Source of the DNA: Serinus canaria
Taxonomy: Eukaryota > Chordata > Aves > Passeriformes > Fringillidae
NCBI RefSeq assembly: GCF_022539315.1
Contig: NC_066322.1
Location: 23,198,765-23,262,764 of the forward strand
DNA: 64,000 nucleotides
Direction: 5' to 3'
This document shows, piece after piece, positions 60,201 through 64,000 of this stretch; the stretch's first letter is position 1; each line of letters starts with the position of its first letter. The notes beneath the pieces are model-generated. The model ran no database searches. It was not told the DNA's origin and was given only the letters and a program-made list of their open reading frames with translations. The translations under genes and the position numbers were made by a program.

Positions 60201-63059
60201 ATAAATCTGCATGGAGCCCTGGAGAATGTGAACGAGTCAATGCAGATGGTGGTATTAATGCTGGGGTGGGAGGCTGGCACCTGGGCTGGTACCAGGCTCT
60301 CCAACCTCACATCTGTGCAGGTATGAGGAGCTCAAGTCACTGGTTGGAGGCCTGAAGGCTGATGCTGATGGAATGGCCTCCAAGGCAGACACGGCTTACC
60401 AGGGCAGCCTGGTGCTCCTCAGCTCCCTGTCTCGCCTGACAGAGATGGACATCAGCTCCTTTCAGGTGAGAGCTTCGTGCCTGTCAGACCAGGAGATCCC
60501 CTTTTGCTCTTCCTGATGCCCTCCCTGCTTATCCTACCACCAGCTCAGCCCTTCCCAGGGCTCCATCCCTGTTGGAGAGCCACTAGATAGGCATCTTCCT
60601 ACCCTTTTCCCCCTTTTGCCTCTGGCTCCTGGTGGGCACTGGGGTGATGCTGGGGGCCTCACTGTGTCTGTGTTTCAGGAGGAAGCCTGGAGGCTGAAGC
60701 AGGACTCAGGTGCCCTGCTGGGGCTGGTGGACACGTCCCTGGCGCAGTACCGGGGTCTGCGGAGCCGCGTGGGGCAGTGGGAGCAGGAAGCCCAGCAGCT
60801 GCTGCAGGGGCAGGAGGGCCAGAGAGCGGTAAGAGGCTGGCTGGCCAGGGCTCATCCCATCCCAGCAGGAGCTGCAGCCTTGTGGGGGTGCCTGTGGTGC
60901 CACCGCTGTCCTTGCCTGGCTGTCAAAGGCAGCCCTGCCTGCCCAGTGCAGGATTGGACCGACCCTTCCTTGGGGCTGGTCTGCAGACCTCAGTGTGCGC
61001 AGGGAGCTGCTGGTGCAGGGTTTCACCTGCATGTCTCCTCCATGTAAGGCAGGATGAAGACCTGCTCCTGCAAAGATTAGGTTTAAGATGACTTGGGATA
61101 GAGCTGGAGCTGGTTGAGGAGTACCAGCATAAGCTTCTGATGGCAGATCAGCCTGTGGTTATCCTTGATTAAGGGGCAAGAGCAAGCATTTGGGAACAGA
61201 CTCTTGGGTCTCTTCCAGCCCAGCTCCTCCCAGACTGCTCTGTGACCCTGTGATGCTCCCATACCATGTCCTTCACCCACCCTTTGTGTCCCTTGGTACA
61301 TTGCAGAAGCTGACACAGCTGCTGTCCCGAGCCACCCTTGCCAGGAGCACAGCCCTGCAAGCCGTGAGCGCTGGCAATGTCACCTTCTACGAGGTGGAAC
61401 AGATCCTCAAGAGCCTCAAGGGTACCATCCCAGAAACCCTTCATTTTCCTTTCCATGTGGGGTCTCACGGAGGTACTAAGGCTTCATTGCCACATGTGTT
61501 TCTCCCAGAGTTCAACCTGCAAGCAGATGACAAGAGGAGGCAAGCCAAGGATGCCATGAGGAGGCTGCCCATGTCAGCAGCATGGTCACCACTGCCAGGG
61601 AGAGGACAGACCGAGCCAAAGGGATCGTGGGCAGCGCTGCTTCTGAGTCAAAGGCAGGCAGCAGCGTGGCAGAGGAGGTGAAGGAGATCACCACGGGGAT
61701 CCAAGAGGTGAGGACGGACTCTGGTGCTATTGCTGGAAGAAGAGGATTTGGAAGGGGTAAAACATGGAAGGAGATGGTTAGCAACCTCTTGGTGGACCTG
61801 ATGGGTTGATTTTTGAGCTGAAGTTTCTCTGCAGTGGATCCTGCAGATACCAGTTTGGCTGCAGGGGATCTCTGCAGGCACATTTGTTCCATGAGGATCT
61901 CTGTGGCATCTCACTGTGGCCACCTTTCAGTGACCAAGGGGATTTTTTTACTCCTGCAGCCAGAGTGACTGGCAGGCTTTTGATGTCCCAAAACTGGTGT
62001 TTGTGGGTTCACCTCCCAGATGTGTTGTAATTCCCCAGGGATTTGCTGATGTGTGAGGGAGGGATTGAGCCATGAGCATACAAACATCTCTCCGGAGATG
62101 TTGGTGGGAGAACATGAGGACAGCTTGTATCTTTTGGATCCCTTGTAGAAGGAACCAGTTTCTACCAGTTCCCTTTTAATGTGCACCCAGAGTGATTTTG
62201 GTTGTGTTCTGCCCTCTAAAAGTGCCTTTTCCTAAACACAACACCAGGAGATTGCCCGGCTGAAGGAGGAAGCCAACAAGACGGCTGACGGCGTCCTTGC
62301 CCTGGAGAAGGCAGTGGCCACCCTGCAGCTCGAGGCCAAGGAAGTGGATGATGCATTCGAGAGGAAACTCTCTGAGGCTGAGGCAGATGCTGCTGTGATA
62401 GAGAAGGTGGGTCCCCATCTCCCTTGCCTTGTCTCCTCCCCTGTTGCCCTGTGGGCTTGTTTTCACCTTACAGCTCCTGCCTTTCCTCCTTCAGACAGCT
62501 CAGGAAGCTCAGAGGGTCCACGACAAGGCTGGCCAGGCAGGGGCGGCTGTGCAGCAGGTGCTGAGCGCCCTGGAGGAGCTGCTGCGTCTCATGAGTAGGT
62601 TTTGTCATGCCACTGTGGGGTGTGGATGGAGACAGGTCCCCATCCTGGGATCCCATCCTGGGGTCTAGGCAGGGCTTCTGGGAGTTTAGTGGGAAGCTAA
62701 ATTACGTGATGCCTGTGAACAGGCTGGGCAGCAGGGTGGAGATGAAGTATCTAGGAAGATCTAGTCCATGCGTGCTTTCCCATTCCTTGTTTTCCTTCTG
62801 TGCAAAAGACCAGCCTGGCGCTGTGGATGAGGATGGCCTGAGGCAGCTTGAGGAGAATTTCAGCAAAGCCCAAAGCAGAAGCAAGCAGCTGAAGGTGGAG
62901 ATGTCAGAGCTGGAGCAGACGGCGGCCCTGCAGAAGGCCCGGGTGCGCGTGCTGGAGAGCAGCATCGATGACATCCTGGCTGATATTAAGAACCTGGAGG
63001 ATATCCAGAAGAGTCTTCCTCCAGGCTGCTACAACACAAAAGCCATTGAACTGCCATGA
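48161..63059 (+). CDS. LAMC2: Laminin subunit gamma-2, 23 exons, frameshift in exon 20
   Basis: Laminin gamma-2 is the gamma chain of laminin-332, which anchors epithelia through hemidesmosomes. The ATG at 48161 is the first codon of a typical signal peptide ([18 protein letters not shown]), followed directly by LE modules; the LN domain is absent, as in gamma-2 of other vertebrates. Order: LE modules (exons 2-5), L4 (6-9), LE (9-12), coiled coil (13-23), ending [11 protein letters not shown] with the Glu third from the end used by integrins. The BMP1-type processing motif CYSGDEN is kept in exon 10. All introns are GT-AG. Total coding length is 3524 bases, one short of a multiple of three: exon 20 lacks one base near 61570. 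Restored, the protein would be 1174 residues (human 1193); as written it has 959 normal residues, 36 altered ones and a stop at 61679. Confidence 0.95.
48243..52032 (+). other. LAMC2: LAMC2 intron 1
   Basis: 3.8 kb GT-AG intron, the longest of this gene. It has no recognisable exon, RNA gene or mobile element that I can name; several GC-rich open frames on both strands lack domain content. Confidence 0.85.
52033..52221 (+). CDS. LAMC2: LAMC2 exon 2 (LE module 1)
   Basis: 189 nt, acceptor CAG, donor GTACGT. LE module beginning [18 protein letters not shown], a clear gamma-2 signature. An extra Cys is present near the end (GGLCCLPC, where I recall a single Cys before LPC in human). Confidence 0.96.
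52408..52537 (+). CDS. LAMC2: LAMC2 exon 3 (LE module 2)
   Basis: 130 nt, acceptor CAG, donor GTGAGT. LE module [18 protein letters not shown] onward, with a gamma-1-like centre (see findings). Twelve bases longer than LAMC1 exon 6, encoding a RSGQ-type linker characteristic of gamma-2 position. Confidence 0.93.
53411..53509 (+). CDS. LAMC2: LAMC2 exon 4 (LE module 3)
   Basis: 99 nt, acceptor CAG, donor GTGAGG. LE module with [19 protein letters not shown]; same length as LAMC1 exon 7. Confidence 0.95.
53591..53815 (-). mobile_element. CR1 LINE 3' fragment
   Basis: TAGAATGGTTTGGTTTGGAA followed by the usual CR1 3'-end text (ccctgccatgggctgggacacc, ggacacttccaggg, cttctctgggcaacctgg). Minus strand by the orientation of the terminal repeat; in LAMC2 intron 4, starting 82 bases after exon 4. 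Confidence 0.9.
53970..54106 (+). CDS. LAMC2: LAMC2 exon 5 (LE half module, into L4)
   Basis: 137 nt, acceptor CAG, donor GTGAAG. Encodes [20 protein letters not shown] and the entry to the L4 domain; same length as LAMC1 exon 8. Confidence 0.96.
54533..54655 (+). CDS. LAMC2: LAMC2 exon 6 (L4 domain)
   Basis: 123 nt, acceptor CAG, donor GTAGGT. L4 segment [20 protein letters not shown]; same length as LAMC1 exon 9. Confidence 0.96.
54767..54956 (+). CDS. LAMC2: LAMC2 exon 7 (L4 domain)
   Basis: 190 nt, acceptor CAG, donor GTAAAG. L4 core [20 protein letters not shown]; same length as LAMC1 exon 10 but diverged from it at silent and replacement sites alike. Confidence 0.97.
55299..55411 (+). 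CDS. LAMC2: LAMC2 exon 8 (L4 domain)
   Basis: 113 nt, acceptor CAG, donor GTAAGT. L4 segment [20 protein letters not shown]; same length as LAMC1 exon 11. Confidence 0.97.
55682..55900 (+). CDS. LAMC2: LAMC2 exon 9 (L4 end, LE module)
   Basis: 219 nt, acceptor CAG, donor GTAAGA. It closes the L4 domain ([19 protein letters not shown]) and resumes LE modules with [15 protein letters not shown] and CNCQGGGTC. Confidence 0.97.
56010..56219 (+). mobile_element. CR1 LINE 3' fragment
   Basis: Plus-strand CR1 tail: ggggctgcccagggaggtggtggagtc, cctggaggtgtccagggaagg, then terminal repeats GATTCTGAGATTCTGT. In LAMC2 intron 9; the 5' limit is approximate. Confidence 0.88.
56424..56532 (+). mobile_element. 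CR1 LINE 3' fragment
   Basis: Second plus-strand CR1 tail in the same intron: gcaacctggtttaactgaag, ggcagttggactagatgacc, then cccttccaacactaaccattt. More truncated and diverged than its neighbour. Confidence 0.82.
56688..56867 (+). CDS. LAMC2: LAMC2 exon 10 (LE modules, BMP1-type site)
   Basis: 180 nt, acceptor CAG, donor GTAATT. It carries ECYSGDENV, the position where BMP1/tolloid cleaves human gamma-2 between Gly and Asp of YSGD. The module lacks one conserved Cys: human reads CADC after the acidic stretch, here only one Cys remains (NGASC). Confidence 0.95.
57331..57564 (+). CDS. LAMC2: LAMC2 exon 11 (nidogen-type LE module)
   Basis: 234 nt, acceptor CAG, donor GTGAGA. It contains NVEPNAV (57414-57434) followed by a stretch identical in protein to gamma-1. 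The DNA of 57423-57570 nearly equals LAMC1 31437-31584. The linker before it ([12 protein letters not shown]) is about four residues shorter than in human gamma-2. Confidence 0.97.
57775..57911 (+). CDS. LAMC2: LAMC2 exon 12 (last LE module)
   Basis: 137 nt, acceptor CAG, donor GTGAGC. LE module [18 protein letters not shown] onward, ending [11 protein letters not shown] at the head of the coiled coil. Confidence 0.96.
58199..58349 (+). CDS. LAMC2: LAMC2 exon 13 (coiled coil)
   Basis: 151 nt, acceptor CAG, donor GTACCA. Leu/Glu-rich heptads [18 protein letters not shown]. Confidence 0.96.
58472..58677 (+). CDS. LAMC2: LAMC2 exon 14 (coiled coil)
   Basis: 206 nt, acceptor CAG, donor GTAAGA. 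Coiled coil with [20 protein letters not shown], close to human gamma-2; same length as LAMC1 exon 19. Confidence 0.96.
58946..59025 (+). CDS. LAMC2: LAMC2 exon 15 (coiled coil)
   Basis: 80 nt, acceptor CAG, donor GTGAGT. Encodes [20 protein letters not shown]; same length as LAMC1 exon 20. Confidence 0.94.
59448..59582 (+). CDS. LAMC2: LAMC2 exon 16 (coiled coil)
   Basis: 135 nt, acceptor CAG, donor GTGAGC. Very GC-rich; Ala-rich coiled coil [20 protein letters not shown] onward. Confidence 0.94.
60321..60465 (+). CDS. LAMC2: LAMC2 exon 17 (coiled coil)
   Basis: 145 nt, acceptor CAG, donor GTGAGA. Coiled coil with [20 protein letters not shown]; same length as LAMC1 exon 22. Confidence 0.96.
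60679..60828 (+). CDS. LAMC2: LAMC2 exon 18 (coiled coil)
   Basis: 150 nt, acceptor CAG, donor GTAAGA. Coiled coil [20 protein letters not shown] onward, with the conserved [10 protein letters not shown]; same length as LAMC1 exon 23. Confidence 0.96.
61307..61421 (+). CDS. LAMC2: LAMC2 exon 19 (coiled coil)
   Basis: 115 nt, acceptor CAG, donor GTACCA. Coiled coil with [16 protein letters not shown], a strong gamma-2 match; same length as LAMC1 exon 24. Confidence 0.97.
61509..61707 (+). CDS. LAMC2: LAMC2 exon 20 (coiled coil), one-base frameshift
   Basis: 199 nt, acceptor CAG, donor GTGAGG; the paralogous LAMC1 exon has 200. The frame is right as [20 protein letters not shown], breaks at about 61568-61573 (CTGCCCATGTC), and the correct protein continues one frame over as [17 protein letters not shown] through GIQE to the exon end. 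Aligned with human RLSYISQ, exactly one codon is left with two bases. Read as written, translation stops at TGA 61679-61681. A sequencing or assembly indel is more likely than a real null allele, since the rest of the gene is intact. Confidence 0.93.
62248..62406 (+). CDS. LAMC2: LAMC2 exon 21 (coiled coil)
   Basis: 159 nt, acceptor CAG, donor GTGGGT. Coiled coil [20 protein letters not shown] onward; same length as LAMC1 exon 26. Confidence 0.96.
62495..62594 (+). CDS. LAMC2: LAMC2 exon 22 (coiled coil)
   Basis: 100 nt, acceptor CAG, donor GTAGGT. Coiled coil [20 protein letters not shown] onward; same length as LAMC1 exon 27. Confidence 0.94.
62809..63059 (+). CDS. LAMC2: LAMC2 exon 23 coding part, with stop
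   Basis: 251 nt including TGA 63057-63059, acceptor AAG. End of the coiled coil with [20 protein letters not shown], the conserved interchain Cys in PPGCYN and the tail KAIELP. The codon joined across the intron reads Asn, where human has Asp. Confidence 0.96.
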
Positions 63060-64000
63060 GCCAGCTCTGGAAAGGCTGCAGCACCTGCCAGGCTGAAGGC
63101 AGGAAGCCTCCCCAAATCTGGCAGAACTGGCTGTGTTTGGTTGTGTTAAACTGATCCTTACCCTCAAGATCAGTGTGGCACATGAAGTTCACAATGTTCC
63201 ACTGGCCTTGGAAAGTCCCTAATTTTTCCAAGTGCTCCGTCCCTTGCTCATGGGAGGAAGGAGACTCCTGGTTTGTGAAGGTGCTACTGTCTGAAGAACA
63301 GCCCATCTCTACAATATATCTCTGAGGTGCAGGGTTAGGTATCAGCTGTGTGAGTTTACACAGTTTGGATCCTGAAGCTCATAACTGACAGGTTCTCACC
63401 ACCTGTGGATTCCCTGTCCTGATCCAGCACACACAGAAGGACTGGGGTCTCTGTCCATACTTTTGACACTGCCATCACCAGCTCCTCCTGTTCTCCATGG
63501 GGTTTCCTCACCTTCGGCAGTGACAGGGAGCAAGCAGCATGAGAGGCTGCTGGGGGAGATGAGTTCTGAGTTGTGGCACTGGTGATGCTTCATGTGGTAT
63601 CTCCTCCCAGGCTGGCAGTTCTCCCCTTGCTGGGGGTGGTGCTGGCGTGCTGTGGCTCTTGTACCTGAGAACCCCATCCCATTCTGCTGCAGCGCCTGTA
63701 ACCTGATTTCATTAGTTTAAAAACATTGAAGATGCCTTAAATGTGTCTCAAACCAACCTCTGGTTTGGTTCTGCCTGTCCTCCCTCCCTCCCTCCCTCCC
63801 TCCCTCATGGTATGTTTGTCAGAGGCCACCATCACCACCAAGGTAGCTCTCCACAGGGGTTTCCCACTGTTCATCTTAACAGAGCTTGGATGAAGCAAAG
63901 ACCACAGTGCTCCCTTCACTGCAGCTCTCATGTGGGTCCAGCTGCATTCTGGGACACTGCCCACTGCTCCCACCTTCCTTCAGATGCCATGCAGGAAAAA
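63060..64000 (+). other. LAMC2: LAMC2 3' untranslated region (incomplete)
   Basis: 940 bases follow the stop codon to the window edge. I found no AATAAA in them, so the transcript probably ends beyond the window. The only distinct element is the TCCC repeat near 63780. Confidence 0.65.
63779..63806. repeat. (TCCC)n microsatellite
   Basis: About seven TCCC units in the LAMC2 3'UTR; the reverse complement is a GGGA repeat. Confidence 0.92.

Noticed and set aside
48161..63059. LAMC2 as a pseudogene
   Set aside because: All introns have GT-AG borders, 22 of 23 exons are open and domain-complete, and the promoter looks intact; a single one-base gap does not justify the call.
1..64000. CRISPR array, operon, tRNA or rRNA genes
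   Set aside because: I saw no regular spaced repeats, no cloverleaf or rRNA sequence and no bacterial gene structure; the window is vertebrate.

Overview
The window is a stretch of bird chromosome, most probably from a songbird. Five partial CR1 LINE copies and a solo long terminal repeat of the type beginning TGTCATGGTTTGACAC, common in passerine genomes, point that way. So do the short introns and the close match of the coding exons to vertebrate laminin gamma chains. There is no bacterial, plasmid or viral gene content; nearly all long open frames are chance frames in introns or shadows of exons.

The two real genes are tandem paralogues on the + strand. LAMC1 (laminin gamma-1) enters from the left: bases 1-19144 are the end of its large intron 1, exons 2-28 lie at 19145-40611, and a roughly 2.7 kb 3'UTR runs to a poly(A) signal at 43290. 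The 27 exons encode 1470 residues (end of the LN domain, LE modules, L4 domain, coiled coil), as expected if exon 1 supplies about 139 residues. About 4.8 kb of intergenic DNA follows. LAMC2 (laminin gamma-2) starts in a CpG-rich promoter with two AP-1 sites and a TATA-like box (48017-48082), and its 23 exons run from 48161 to 63059. The window ends in its 3'UTR.

The gamma chains are the central subunits of laminin trimers. Gamma-1 goes into most basement-membrane laminins and binds nidogen; gamma-2 lacks the LN domain and goes into epithelial laminin-332. The exon-length series of the two genes match almost one for one, the trace of an old tandem duplication.

The most interesting signals come from that pairing. 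(1) LAMC2 exon 11 carries a tract of about 148 bases some 93% identical to LAMC1 exon 14, silent sites included. It places a gamma-1-like nidogen-binding motif (NVEPNAV) in gamma-2, which suggests gene conversion. (2) A second, smaller gamma-1-like tract lies in LAMC2 exon 3. (3) LAMC2 exon 20 is one base short (199 instead of 200) and shifts frame near 61570, by assembly error or real mutation. (4) Gamma-2 has lost one conserved LE cysteine and gained another elsewhere. (5) An unassigned exon-like open segment lies between the genes at 44459-44587.
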